In this document: positions 24,699 to 34,385 of the stretch, one piece after another
Layout of the letters: each line of letters begins with the position of its first letter
Position numbering within the stretch: position 1 is the first letter of the stretch
Assembly (NCBI GenBank): GCA_902602765.1
Contig: CACKSH010000002.1
Location: 117,420 to 181,419 of the forward strand
Length of the DNA stretch: 64,000 nucleotides
Reading direction: 5' to 3'
Source of the DNA: Paracoccaceae bacterium
GTDB lineage: Bacteria > Pseudomonadota > Alphaproteobacteria > Rhodobacterales > Rhodobacteraceae
Program-made: the position numbers and the translations under genes
Notes under the pieces: model-generated
Databases searched by the model: none
Told to the model about the DNA's origin: nothing
Seen by the model: the letters and a program-made list of their open reading frames with translations, nothing else

Positions 24699-27600
24699 TC
24701 AAGTCATTCGGAGTGAGCCTATTGAACTTACAGCCCTAATAACATCGATTTTCATCAGCTCGGCTGAGTGAGTCCAAATAATTCCCAACTCTATATTTTT
24801 TTTTGGAAATACTTTTTGCATTGATGCCGCATATGCTCCCATTTGTTTTAGAACTCCAAGGGGTACCTCATCAATGCTAGAAGGAACCTCTTGGTTAGTT
24901 TTAAAATCAATTATTAGAGCTGAGTCCTGAGACAACACGAGCCTATCAATTACACCAACAATAGGTATTTCTCCAACAGACTCTACAATTGTTGAAAACT
25001 GAACCTCTGACAAAGTATCCGGAGCAAATATAAATTCAAAGCTTGGGTTCTTTAGTATATTTTCCGCCTGTTTATATGCCCTAATCTGGGTTTCTTCAGA
25101 CACGTTTATCTCTGCCCACTTCAGGAGGTTAGGCACAATATTCTGCCAGTCAGTTGAGTTTGATTTTGGCAATTTCTCTAAAAGCAAATGTACTATCGTA
25201 CCAAAAAGTTTACCGCCATCGCCCTCAGTGACCTTATCAATCCGTTGGATACTCTTGGATCCCATTAAGTTTGACGGATTGATAAATTTCTCAAATTTTA
25301 CGGGCGCACCTAAGTTTTCTTTAAAAATCTGAGGCAATTTTATTTTTGCATCTTTTTTAAGATGCTTTTCAGAACACTTGCCAACCAACCACTCACCACG
25401 CTGATAGCGAAGGCCGTGACCATGTGAGAAGGGTTCTGACTTTGCATCAAGATCAATCAATCCTTTTTCAACTTTTTTATACCAACTCTTTCCATCATCA
25501 GATACATTTCCTGCTGCGGCCACTATCAGCCAAACCTCGGACCGCGTTAGTGCAACGTACAAAAGGCGGTCTCGCTCGGCAGAGTTTTTCTGCTTTTGAC
25601 TGTTATACACTTCAGTTGTTTTATTACTGCGCTCCGTACTGGAAAATTTTTTGAATGCTAAATCATCAGTGAACAATATTTCATCCGATATCTCATTTTT
25701 AAAATCGTGAGTCTCTGGTAAAATAACTATCGGTGCTTCCAGTCCCTTAGCACCATGAACAGTCATTACTCTGATTTGATTTACAGAACTATCAAATTGC
25801 CTTTTAACTTCTATATTCTCATCGGAAATCCATGCAAGAAACCCTGTTAAACTTGGTATCTCAGAAGATTCATAATCCATAGCCTGGGTCAGCAATGTAT
25901 CTATACCTTCTTCTGCCTCTTTTCCAAGCCTCCCAATTAATAAAGATCTTCCATTGTGGAGAATTAATATTCTTTCTATCAGTTCATATGGCCTTACAAA
26001 GTCAGCAACAGATCTGAGATCCTCAAAAACTTCTAACTCATGAGCAAACTTAATTGGGTCATTTCTTAAAGCCTGCCATAAAGTCATTTCTTCGCGTGAA
26101 TGTGCTAATTCAAATAACCTCTTCTCATTCCAACCAAATAGCGGCGACTTTAAAATTGCAGCTAACGAAAAATCATCATCTGAATTATCAATAAATGAAA
26201 GAAAATTGCATATATCTTTAATGGCGAGTTCACCAGCTAACCTTAATCTATCTGCTCCCGCTATCGGCAAATTGACATCTTTACAGGCCCGTATGATCTC
26301 ATGAAAAATTTCTGACCGCCGTTGGACGAGAATTAAAAAATCCCCTGCTCGAACACTACGAAAGGTAGGCTGTTGATTAATGGTTTTCTGCTCTGGGACT
26401 TGGACATCTTGATCTATCATTCTCTTGATTTCTTGTGCAATTAAGCGAGCTAAACTTACAAAGTGATCAGCGTCACTAATTAATTCAATTGGCTTTTCCC
26501 ATTCTGACAAATTAGGATTTACTTTTTTTGGAATAATTGGCCACAGATCAATGCGACCAGGTAACTCTGACTTAAATGCTAAATGCTTTCGTCCCCAACC
26601 AAAGCCCTCACCCCTAGCGTCTTCATAAATCTTATCAACAAGAGCTAGAATTGTTTGCGATGACCTAAATGAATAGTCAAGAGAAGCTACTTGTAAAGTT
26701 TTCTCGGCACCTTCTAACTTAGCCGAAAAACTATCACGAACTCTATCAAATTGCCCCGGATCAGCCCCCTGAAATGAATAGATTGATTGCTTTTGATCTC
26801 CCACAACAAAAACTGTTCTAGACCTATTCTCATTTATACCTTGGCCACTTGTTAATTCCTGAGCTAATGTTTCAATCACTTTCCATTGAGACGGACTAGT
26901 GTCCTGAGCTTCGTCTACTAAAATATGATCTATACCGCCATCTAATCGATATAGGACCCAGTCAGCGACTGCTGAGGTCGTAAGAAGATTAACAGTAATA
27001 TTTATCAAATCATCAAAGTCCAAAAGTCCTTTGAAATTCTTTTGCTCTGTGTAAACTTTCAAAAAAGCACTCGCAAATTTATGAATAGAAAATGAAGTTT
27101 CAGCCGCTAGATAAGAAAGCCTTCTATTTCTAAAAGTTTCTAGGCGAACCATAAAATCATCAATTTCGTCTGTATAATCAGCTAAAAAACCATTTTTCAT
27201 TTCTTTAGTTGAAAATTTTCCTAACTTCGCAGTGAATGGTGCCTTGGCAGTTTTGCTATATAGAAAAATTTTTTCTAGGAGCTGAAGGCTAATCAAATCA
27301 ATTGAGAAAATTTTACTCAGTTCTTTAGAAATTTTTTGATCAACTTTACTAGTAGATTTTTGCAAACACTCCGATATTTTCTTCAAAAAACTTATTGTAC
27401 CATTTGGGAAGTAAGAACTGATATCGTCCTCTATTGAAACTTCAGAGCTTACAGAAAATGCTTCATATATTTCTGCACGACTTTTGCTTTTTGAAAAAAT
27501 ATTTCTTTTTGAGACTATTTTTGAAACGGTCTCTTCCCAATTACTTACATTGGCTATCTTTGAAAAATGCTCAAAACTTTCTTCCGTTGCCTCATCTGCA

Positions 27601-28091
27601 GAAAGTATTTCGAGAACTTTTAAATATAAATCACGCTGGCCCCTTTCAGTTAATTCTCCAAACTGTGGCGATATTCCAGCCTCTAAGGGAAATTTTCTCA
27701 ATAGAGATGAACAAAATGCATGTATTGTTTGAATTTTTAGACCTCCGGGAGCTTCTATGGCCCGGGCAAATAAGGTTCTTGCCTTTTTAAGCTCTTCAAT
27801 ACCCAGTTGTGTTTGAATACCCATCTCACGAAGACTGAAATTCAGTTCCTGATCTGCTAACATTGCCCATTTACCAAGCCGATCAAATAACCTATTTTTC
27901 ATTTCTGCAGCAGCAGATTTAGTGTATGTCAAACATAGAATTTGCTCTGGTTGTACTCCATCAAGAAGTAAACGTGCGACCCTATCTATTAAAACTTTTG
28001 TCTTGCCTGACCCAGCATTTGCGGTAAGCCAAGATGAAAATCTGGCATCTGATGCTGTAATTTGAGCTCTTGTTGCAGAATTTATTTTCAT
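24699..28091 (-). CDS. addA: double-strand-break repair helicase AddA
   Basis: Helicase-nuclease subunit of AddAB, which processes double-strand breaks for RecA. The 1130-residue protein has the UvrD-like helicase motifs: Walker A TANAGSGKTKVLIDR (about residues 23-37), DFDDLI, HILVDEAQDTSPSQWKV, VVGDQKQSIYSFQGADP and a conserved VMTVHGAKGLEAPIVILPE. The C-terminal RecB-type nuclease has ALIIDFKTN followed by QMGAYAASM, with catalytic Asp and Lys of the PD-(D/E)xK core. It starts at ATG 28091 and overlaps the addB stop by four bases (ATGA). The length and order are normal for alphaproteobacterial AddA. Confidence 0.97.
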   Translation of the reverse strand: MKINSATRAQITASDARFSSWLTANAGSGKTKVLIDRVARLLLDGVQPEQILCLTYTKSAAAEMKNRLFDRLGKWAMLADQELNFSLREMGIQTQLGIEELKKARTLFARAIEAPGGLKIQTIHAFCSSLLRKFPLEAGISPQFGELTERGQRDLYLKVLEILSADEATEESFEHFSKIANVSNWEETVSKIVSKRNIFSKSKSRAEIYEAFSVSSEVSIEDDISSYFPNGTISFLKKISECLQKSTSKVDQKISKELSKIFSIDLISLQLLEKIFLYSKTAKAPFTAKLGKFSTKEMKNGFLADYTDEIDDFMVRLETFRNRRLSYLAAETSFSIHKFASAFLKVYTEQKNFKGLLDFDDLINITVNLLTTSAVADWVLYRLDGGIDHILVDEAQDTSPSQWKVIETLAQELTSGQGINENRSRTVFVVGDQKQSIYSFQGADPGQFDRVRDSFSAKLEGAEKTLQVASLDYSFRSSQTILALVDKIYEDARGEGFGWGRKHLAFKSELPGRIDLWPIIPKKVNPNLSEWEKPIELISDADHFVSLARLIAQEIKRMIDQDVQVPEQKTINQQPTFRSVRAGDFLILVQRRSEIFHEIIRACKDVNLPIAGADRLRLAGELAIKDICNFLSFIDNSDDDFSLAAILKSPLFGWNEKRLFELAHSREEMTLWQALRNDPIKFAHELEVFEDLRSVADFVRPYELIERILILHNGRSLLIGRLGKEAEEGIDTLLTQAMDYESSEIPSLTGFLAWISDENIEVKRQFDSSVNQIRVMTVHGAKGLEAPIVILPETHDFKNEISDEILFTDDLAFKKFSSTERSNKTTEVYNSQKQKNSAERDRLLYVALTRSEVWLIVAAAGNVSDDGKSWYKKVEKGLIDLDAKSEPFSHGHGLRYQRGEWLVGKCSEKHLKKDAKIKLPQIFKENLGAPVKFEKFINPSNLMGSKSIQRIDKVTEGDGGKLFGTIVHLLLEKLPKSNSTDWQNIVPNLLKWAEINVSEETQIRAYKQAENILKNPSFEFIFAPDTLSEVQFSTIVESVGEIPIVGVIDRLVLSQDSALIIDFKTNQEVPSSIDEVPLGVLKQMGAYAASMQKVFPKKNIELGIIWTHSAELMKIDVIRAVSSIGSLRMT

Positions 28092-31027
28092 AAAATTTCA
28101 ATTTCACATTTATCGGATGTATCCCATTCGCCATAACGTGAGATTTGATCGTATGGGGAATAATCTTCTTTTGCAAAAAGAGCACGTCGAGCCTTAAAAC
28201 CTGTGTTTGGCATGAAATAAGCGTCTATCAATTCACCTAGTTTAATTTCAAATTCGCCTAAACTTTCCAAGTGAGTTGGTATGTATACTTCGTTTACATT
28301 TGGCTTAAGCGGCACAAAAGAGGCAACTTTGCTTTCAAATTTGCTAAGCCCTTTTAATCCACCCTTTTGTAACATCAAGCAGAGTAAATAAAGTTGTTTA
28401 TCATAAGCAACTTGCTGTTTTAACGATGGCAACGTACCAGATTTATAATCATAAATAATTGCATCACCGCTATCCCTCAAATCTACTCTGTCGACTTTAC
28501 CAGATATTTCAAAATCCTTATCCTTAATCTTAAATTTACCAATTCTCTCAAAAGCTAAAGGGGTAGCCTCATTATGCCGCTCTATCTCTTTGTTAATAAA
28601 TGACTCTGATAAATCGTTTATCCCCTTCATCCAGAACTTTTGTAGAATTTTATTTGAAGTACTGAATTTTATTACTTCAGATGCTATTTTATGTAGATTG
28701 TTTATATGATCTTTTAAATTCGCTTCATCATTCCAAGTCATCATGAATTTCTCGAAGATTGAATGGTAAACGATCCCTCGTAATGCATAAGCCGAGAACT
28801 TATCCAGACGGTCTAAGGGTTCAATTTTTAAAATATGACGAGCATATATAGAGTAAGGATCACGGATTAGAGTTTTGATTTCTGTTACCGATAGTTTTTT
28901 TGGCCTTACTTTTACAGGAGGAATTGGTTCAGGCCTGGATGGCTTTTTTATTTGTTTTGTTTTTTCTAGTTCATTTATCAATAAAAGATGTTTAGCTCCC
29001 CGACTGCGCATATTTTCAAGAGCACGTCTCCCTCCGTTAGAAGTTAGCCCCTCCAGTAGGTTAATTAACCTACTTAGCCAACGCGAGGGAGTTGTCTCTG
29101 CCTCAGAATTTCTTTTAGACCTAGTTATCCAAACTTCCTTTGCGCCCATAGCTTGTTGGAAATCATGAGCTGCCAGACCTATCCTTCTATCTGGCAACAG
29201 CAGCCCAGCATCTTTTCTCATTTTTCTATTCATCCATTGGTCAGAATCTGGCTGCGCTGGCCAAATTCCCTCATTTAAACCACTTAAAATAAGTAGATCT
29301 GTTCCATTTCCACGAGCCTCAAGTGTTCCCCAAATTAAAATATCATTATGCGAAATATGCGAATTTCTGACCTCATGATCCGAGAAAATTGTCTTAAGCA
29401 TCCTGTTATAGTCAAGCGAAGACATTAAGGGCGCTGACTCCGCCACCACAAACATATTATCGATTATCTTTTTTGCCATCTCACCAGCATCACGCTCCCA
29501 CAAAGCACTAGACATTTTGTTATTTGCCGGATCGCTACCAATTGCGAGGTAGTTGGAGTTAGAAATATGTTCTTCCAACCAATAACCTAATTTTTGGTAT
29601 CCGTCTTTTTGAACTTTCATTAAAAAAAATGAAAGCCATTTTACCCATTTATGCGTAAATTGCTGATTATTTTCTTTTAAAAAATTATTTAAATGATCAA
29701 CCCTTGGATCTATTATGGTATTTTTTCTGAGGAAAAATTCTAATCTTGATACTAGATGCAAATGTTTACCACGGTCTAATTCATCACTGTGACATATTGG
29801 GTTTTTTAACAATGCAATTAATTCAGATGAAGTTGGTGATCTATTTAAAAGCTCTGACACTTTTCTTAGAAACCGGCCCGGCAATGTTAGATGAAATGAA
29901 ATTCCTGCACTGTCATCTGGAATAATACCCCATCTCAATAGCTCTGCCGTCACCTGGCGAGTGAGCCTTCGATCTGGAGTAACCAGAGCAACTCTTTTGT
30001 TTTGATCAGCTGCCTTTCTTAAGAGCATTGCAATAGCCAAAGCTTCTTGTCTTTGGTTATCAGCTTCAAATAAGCTTAACCCTTCACAGGCACTCTCCAA
30101 ACTTTCTAGCTTAGGGCCCTCTAACATCCAACTATCCGTGAATGGCGCTGGACGCAAAGCAAGGGAAATTAATTTGTTACGTGGGATGCTTGGGGGGGAA
30201 GCAACAGGCCAAATACCAACTTCTCTGAATTTAATATTTAGCTCTCCAAGCAGTTTAACAAATCGATACTGTGGATGATCTTCACCTACGAGTGGTTCAG
30301 AAATACTGCCAAAAACTGTTTCCGGCATATGAAAATCAAATCCTGGCAAAACGACAACACCATTAGGAAGCCCATAAATTCCTTTTATTAATTCTGAAGT
30401 CGTGCCTCGTGAACCAGTAGAGCCTGCTATGAAAATATAATTTTCTGGGGGATATTCTTCCCAAGCTCTTAGTAGCTTTAATACTTGATTTCGTTGAAAA
30501 CCTTCAGAGTCTGGTTCCAAACTCCTTTCCTCAAGATAGGTTACTACTATATCCATAAAGTGCAAAATACGCTGCCAATGACCCGAATGATCCTCTACGT
30601 TTAGATTTTTAATCATCATTGGTGTGACGTTCTCACCCTGCAATTCATCTATTAATTTTGCTAAATTATCAGTGAGATCATAAAGAGCTGATTTCGATGC
30701 TAAGTCAGGTTGTTGTTCGATCAATTTTTGAACCAGAACCATTAGCTCAAATCTGTATTGCAAGTGCGAATTGGGATTAGGATCTTTGAAAGTGCCAACC
30801 AATTCTGATAAATCGGATAAAACATATACTTTAGGAATTAAGACTGTATCGAGTGATGCAAACTCCTCCAACAGCCTAATTCGCATACGGTTAGTATTTA
30901 CAATTATATTTACACGCGCCAAAATTTCTGGAGAATAAGCAGAAAAAAAATTAAAAACTCCAGAAGCTAACGACCTTGGAAAATCTGCTCCACAGGGCAT
31001 TCCAAATATTTTTTTATTTAATTCCAT
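28088..31027 (-). CDS. addB: double-strand-break repair protein AddB
   Basis: Second subunit of AddAB. The 979-residue protein resembles a UvrD/RecC-like scaffold without an obvious Walker A motif at the N-terminus (FGMPCGADFPRSLASGV), consistent with alphaproteobacterial AddB that does not use ATP. LILSGLNEGIWPAQPDSDQWMNRKMR is the characteristic middle motif. The C-terminal nuclease has AIIYDYKSGTLPSLKQQVAYDKQLYLLCLML, a PD-(D/E)xK core with catalytic Asp and Lys and the QxxxY motif. It lies between tsaE and addA, overlapping addA by four bases, so it is cotranscribed with it. Confidence 0.95.
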   Translation of the reverse strand: MELNKKIFGMPCGADFPRSLASGVFNFFSAYSPEILARVNIIVNTNRMRIRLLEEFASLDTVLIPKVYVLSDLSELVGTFKDPNPNSHLQYRFELMVLVQKLIEQQPDLASKSALYDLTDNLAKLIDELQGENVTPMMIKNLNVEDHSGHWQRILHFMDIVVTYLEERSLEPDSEGFQRNQVLKLLRAWEEYPPENYIFIAGSTGSRGTTSELIKGIYGLPNGVVVLPGFDFHMPETVFGSISEPLVGEDHPQYRFVKLLGELNIKFREVGIWPVASPPSIPRNKLISLALRPAPFTDSWMLEGPKLESLESACEGLSLFEADNQRQEALAIAMLLRKAADQNKRVALVTPDRRLTRQVTAELLRWGIIPDDSAGISFHLTLPGRFLRKVSELLNRSPTSSELIALLKNPICHSDELDRGKHLHLVSRLEFFLRKNTIIDPRVDHLNNFLKENNQQFTHKWVKWLSFFLMKVQKDGYQKLGYWLEEHISNSNYLAIGSDPANNKMSSALWERDAGEMAKKIIDNMFVVAESAPLMSSLDYNRMLKTIFSDHEVRNSHISHNDILIWGTLEARGNGTDLLILSGLNEGIWPAQPDSDQWMNRKMRKDAGLLLPDRRIGLAAHDFQQAMGAKEVWITRSKRNSEAETTPSRWLSRLINLLEGLTSNGGRRALENMRSRGAKHLLLINELEKTKQIKKPSRPEPIPPVKVRPKKLSVTEIKTLIRDPYSIYARHILKIEPLDRLDKFSAYALRGIVYHSIFEKFMMTWNDEANLKDHINNLHKIASEVIKFSTSNKILQKFWMKGINDLSESFINKEIERHNEATPLAFERIGKFKIKDKDFEISGKVDRVDLRDSGDAIIYDYKSGTLPSLKQQVAYDKQLYLLCLMLQKGGLKGLSKFESKVASFVPLKPNVNEVYIPTHLESLGEFEIKLGELIDAYFMPNTGFKARRALFAKEDYSPYDQISRYGEWDTSDKCEIEIL

Positions 31028-31074
31028 AGGAGTGAAAAAATAGGGGTATTTCTAGCCTTAATCAAGCTACCAAA

Positions 31075-31605
31075 TCAATCTTTTCTAGCAACATATTGCT
31101 TTTGTTTCGCATTATAACTTTCAGAAATTTTTTCGATGCGCTGGGCCCAACTATCAGAAGAAGCCCAGCTAAATTTTACCATTCTTTCCTGTTCAGCAGT
31201 TATTAAAATCTCTAAACTCAGGGAGGTTTCCGGCACAATATCAACCGCCAGCTCTGGCCATTCAATTAAACAGATTTTATCCTCAAAAGCTTCCGAAAGG
31301 CCAAGTTCTATCAAACCTGCTGCATTAGTAAGACGATATAAATCCACATGCCAAATTTCGCCTAACTTGGTCTCGTATGTCTGAACTAGAGTAAATGTTG
31401 GCGATGGCACTTCTTCTGGAAAAGTTTGTTGGGATTGAATGAGTTTTCTGGAAAAATAGCTTTTTCCAGCCCCTATTTCTCCCTTAAGCAATAATATGTC
31501 ATTACTCTTTATAATTTGACCAGTTAGTATGGCTAACTCGGCCATTTCCTGCTCATTACTAATTTCAATTTCAAATGTCTGTTTGAGCAAAATAAATTCT
31601 TTCAT
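31075..31605 (-). CDS. tsaE: tRNA t6A-modification ATPase TsaE
   Basis: P-loop ATPase needed to reset the TsaBD complex that makes threonylcarbamoyladenosine at tRNA position 37. Walker A is KGEIGAGKSYFSRKL (residues 41-55), a conservative variant of GDLGAGKTT. EVPSPTFTLVQTYE and IWHVDLYRL follow, both diagnostic, with CLIEWPEL near residue 110. At 176 residues it is slightly longer than the 150-residue typical form because of extra residues at both ends. It sits between regB and addB on the minus strand. tsaD is encoded at 37944 in the same window. Confidence 0.95.
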   Translation of the reverse strand: MKEFILLKQTFEIEISNEQEMAELAILTGQIIKSNDILLLKGEIGAGKSYFSRKLIQSQQTFPEEVPSPTFTLVQTYETKLGEIWHVDLYRLTNAAGLIELGLSEAFEDKICLIEWPELAVDIVPETSLSLEILITAEQERMVKFSWASSDSWAQRIEKISESYNAKQKQYVARKD

Positions 31606-31657
31606 AAGCTATTATAAATGTATTTGATCTTCCGGCTCTGATATAAATTCTAAACTG

Positions 31658-33049
31658 CTAAAATACATTTAAGTTTTCGTTCTCCCCTGATAAATTTTTC
31701 TTCTTTTCAATATCTGAGCGTGTCCAAGAAATCTCTACAACCGCACCTATCTGACCATCATTGTCTAAAACCTCAACTGATCTTGACGCACCATTTGAAA
31801 AGTTAAGCTTTGCATTCGTTCGCTCAAGTAACGTTTTTGCTATAAACAAACCAAGTCCCATCCCTTCATACTCTATTTGCTTATTTCGCACTGAAGAAGA
31901 TTTTCGATAACTAACAAATGGATCCCCTATCCTTGAAATCATTTGCACAGGAAACCCCGGTCCATCATCATTTATTGTAATTTTTATGTCTGCCTCACTC
32001 CAACTAAGAATAATCCAAACCTTACTATCAGCAAAATCAATTGCATTTTGGATCATATTTCTCAAACCATGAATTATCTCTGGGAGACGCTGAATTACTG
32101 GCTGGGATATATCTTCTTTTGATTTCAGATTTAGCTCAAAAATTATCTCTACCCCCCGATCCAAGTGAGGTTCTGCTGCTTCGCGAATTACTTCTGATAC
32201 TGGTGCATTACGCATATGCTGATCATCTTTACCAGCCTGACCCATAGACTGAAGAATATCACGGCAACGATCTGCTTGATCTCTTATAAGTAAAGCATCT
32301 TCCAAAAGCTCTTTTCGATCCTTTAGTTCATCCATAAGTTCACTACTAGCCAATTTAATAGTTGCCAATGGTGTTCCGAGCTCATGCGCCGCAGCTGCTA
32401 CGACTCCCCCTAAGTCTGTAAGTTTCTGTTCTCTTGAAAGTGCCATTTGCGTTGCAAATAATGCATCCGACATATCGTTAACTTCAACCGTTACTTTACG
32501 AGAATAGAAACTCAAAAATAACATTGAGATAACAATTGCAGTCCAGTTTCCAAAAATAAAAATATTGGGAACTCTTAAAACAAATCCTTGCTCTGTTAAT
32601 AAAGGATAATTGTAATTAGCCAATACAGTTACTGCAACTATAGCTATAATACCTAGTGAAAGTGTATACCTTAGAGGTAGTGAGGTCGCAGAAATAGCAA
32701 CTGGAGCGATCACTAAAACTGCAAATGGATTGTTTAGTCCACCAGTAAAAAAAAGTAGCAACAGTAATTGAAGAAGATCAAATAATATCATGGCCATATT
32801 TTGTTTTTCCGATAACCGTTCATTTTTTGGAAAAACAAACATAGCCACAAGATTACCTGCCACCGAAATTCCAATGGCAAAAATAATTAAATCAAGCTCT
32901 AAACGTAGGTTGTAAAACTGAACTGCCACTAAAACTGCCGCACTTTGACCAAGTATCGCGACCCAGCGTAATAAAATCATTGTACGCAATCTAATCCATT
33001 GACTACGCTGATTATCTCTTGAAATTATTACTGCATTTTCGGGTATCAT
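31658..33049 (-). CDS. regB: redox-sensing histidine kinase RegB/PrrB/ActS
   Basis: Membrane sensor of the RegBA two-component system, which adjusts genes for respiration, carbon and nitrogen fixation or photosynthesis to the redox state. About six N-terminal helices are present. GGLNNPF (103-109) is the conserved quinone-binding loop. The phosphoacceptor His222 lies in AHELGTPLATIKLASSEL, the RegB-specific H-box, and the redox-active cysteine is Cys262 in DQADRCRDILQSMG. The ATPase part has INDDGPGF and GMGLGLFIAKTLLER. At 463 residues it matches RegB. It is divergent from senC, 74 bases away, and precedes tsaE. Confidence 0.97.
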   Translation of the reverse strand: MIPENAVIISRDNQRSQWIRLRTMILLRWVAILGQSAAVLVAVQFYNLRLELDLIIFAIGISVAGNLVAMFVFPKNERLSEKQNMAMILFDLLQLLLLLFFTGGLNNPFAVLVIAPVAISATSLPLRYTLSLGIIAIVAVTVLANYNYPLLTEQGFVLRVPNIFIFGNWTAIVISMLFLSFYSRKVTVEVNDMSDALFATQMALSREQKLTDLGGVVAAAAHELGTPLATIKLASSELMDELKDRKELLEDALLIRDQADRCRDILQSMGQAGKDDQHMRNAPVSEVIREAAEPHLDRGVEIIFELNLKSKEDISQPVIQRLPEIIHGLRNMIQNAIDFADSKVWIILSWSEADIKITINDDGPGFPVQMISRIGDPFVSYRKSSSVRNKQIEYEGMGLGLFIAKTLLERTNAKLNFSNGASRSVEVLDNDGQIGAVVEISWTRSDIEKKKNLSGENENLNVF

Positions 33050-33123
33050 TGTCGCACCCTCGTTATTTTGTAAGATATTCTCTATAGCATATGTATAACA
33101 AGGTACTGAGTTAGTTCAAGAAA

Positions 33124-33759
33124 ATGACGAATATGAAAAATATTGTTTACTTATCGGCCGCGTCGTTGATCATACTAGTCAGTCTGACATATTTAGCTAC
33201 AACGCCAATCTGGCCGTTTAATGAAGAAGATACGTTCGCTCAGTGCCGAAATTCGAAAGTAACTGGAGGTTCCGGAAATATTGGAGGCCCGCTTGAGTTA
33301 GTTTCTACCAATGGAAACACTGTGACAGATGTAGAAATATTTTCGAAACCCTCTTTAGTGTACTTCGGATACACATTCTGTCCCGACGTTTGTCCATTGC
33401 ATGTTTCAAGAAATGCTGATGCTGTTGATATGCTTGAGGAGCGGGGCATCCAAACAATACCCGTTTTTATATCAGTTGATCCAAGACGAGATACACCAGA
33501 AGTTTTACAAGAATTTACTGAAATGATCCATCCGCGAATGCTTGCATTTACCGGAAGCGAGGAGCAAGTAAGAGCAGCAAGTAAGGCTTATCGAACTTAC
33601 TTCAAAAAGCAAGAAAGTAATGATGAATACTACCTAGTAGATCATTCGACTATTACCTATTTAGTACTGCCAGAGCATGGTTTCGTAGAGTTTTTTAGAG
33701 CCGACACATCACCTGAGATTATGGCCGAGACTACAGCGTGTTTTGTCGAAAATACTTAA
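33124..33759 (+). CDS. senC: SCO1/SenC/PrrC copper-binding protein
   Basis: Membrane-anchored thioredoxin-fold protein that delivers copper to cytochrome oxidase and has been linked to RegB signalling. One N-terminal helix (NIVYLSAASLIILVSLTYLA) anchors it, with the rest in the periplasm. Copper ligands are present: Cys86 and Cys90 in FGYTFCPDVCPLHV and a His in YLVDHSTITY near residue 178. FISVDPRRDTPEVLQEF is typical. The 211-residue length is normal. It lies between divergent regB and regA, the same regB-senC-regA order known from Rhodobacter. Confidence 0.97.
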   Translation: MTNMKNIVYLSAASLIILVSLTYLATTPIWPFNEEDTFAQCRNSKVTGGSGNIGGPLELVSTNGNTVTDVEIFSKPSLVYFGYTFCPDVCPLHVSRNADAVDMLEERGIQTIPVFISVDPRRDTPEVLQEFTEMIHPRMLAFTGSEEQVRAASKAYRTYFKKQESNDEYYLVDHSTITYLVLPEHGFVEFFRADTSPEIMAETTACFVENT

Positions 33760-33830
33760 ATTTACAAGACATTTGACGACAAAGTATTATCTTTCTAACA
33801 AAGCAACCGATAAAAGGCAGGAGACAACCC

Positions 33831-34385
33831 GTGAAAGAGGTTGAAAAACGATCAATTGGTGAAGATAACACACTACTAATTTTAGATGACGATGAACCAT
33901 TTCTGCGTCGTTTAGCAAAGGCTATGGAAAAACGTGGTTTTTCAGTAGAAACGGCAGGTTCAATTGCTGCGGGTAGTGCAATAGCCACAGCGCGCACTCC
34001 AGCTTACGCAGTCATTGATCTTAGACTTTCAGATGGAAATGGTTTGGACGTAGTAGAAATTTTACGTTCTAAACGGCCCGACTGTCGGATAGTCGTATTA
34101 ACGGGTTACGGGGCAATAGCAACGGCAGTTGCGGCGGTAAAAATTGGTGCTACCGATTACTTGTCAAAGCCAGCTGATGCAAATGATGTGATAAATGCTC
34201 TATTAACTAAAGATGATGAACTTCCACCGCCGCCAGAAAACCCGATGAGCGCAGACCGCGTAAGATGGGAACACATTCAGAGGGTTTATGAGCTTTGCGA
34301 CCGAAATGTCAGTGAAACTGCAAGACGCTTAAACATGCATAGAAGAACACTCCAACGCATATTAGCGAAAAGAAGTCCACGATAG
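33831..34385 (+). CDS. regA: redox response regulator RegA/PrrA/ActR
   Basis: DNA-binding partner of RegB. The receiver domain opens LLILDDDEPFLRRLAKAME, the phosphorylated Asp63 lies in VIDLRLSDGNGLDVVE, the conserved Thr is in VLTGYGAIATAVAAVK and the Lys in DYLSKPADA. After a short proline linker (LPPPPENP), the Fis-type helix-turn-helix is NVSETARRLNMHRRTLQRILAKR, highly conserved in RegA proteins. At 184 residues the length is exact. It starts with GTG at 33831 after GCAGGAG. Its last 24 bases overlap the end of the opposing acetyltransferase gene. Confidence 0.97.
   Translation: MKEVEKRSIGEDNTLLILDDDEPFLRRLAKAMEKRGFSVETAGSIAAGSAIATARTPAYAVIDLRLSDGNGLDVVEILRSKRPDCRIVVLTGYGAIATAVAAVKIGATDYLSKPADANDVINALLTKDDELPPPPENPMSADRVRWEHIQRVYELCDRNVSETARRLNMHRRTLQRILAKRSPR

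Noticed and set aside
33050-33123. RegA binding site between regB and senC
   Set aside because: A TGTCGC-like piece is present, but the 74-base region does not show a full consensus that I can defend.
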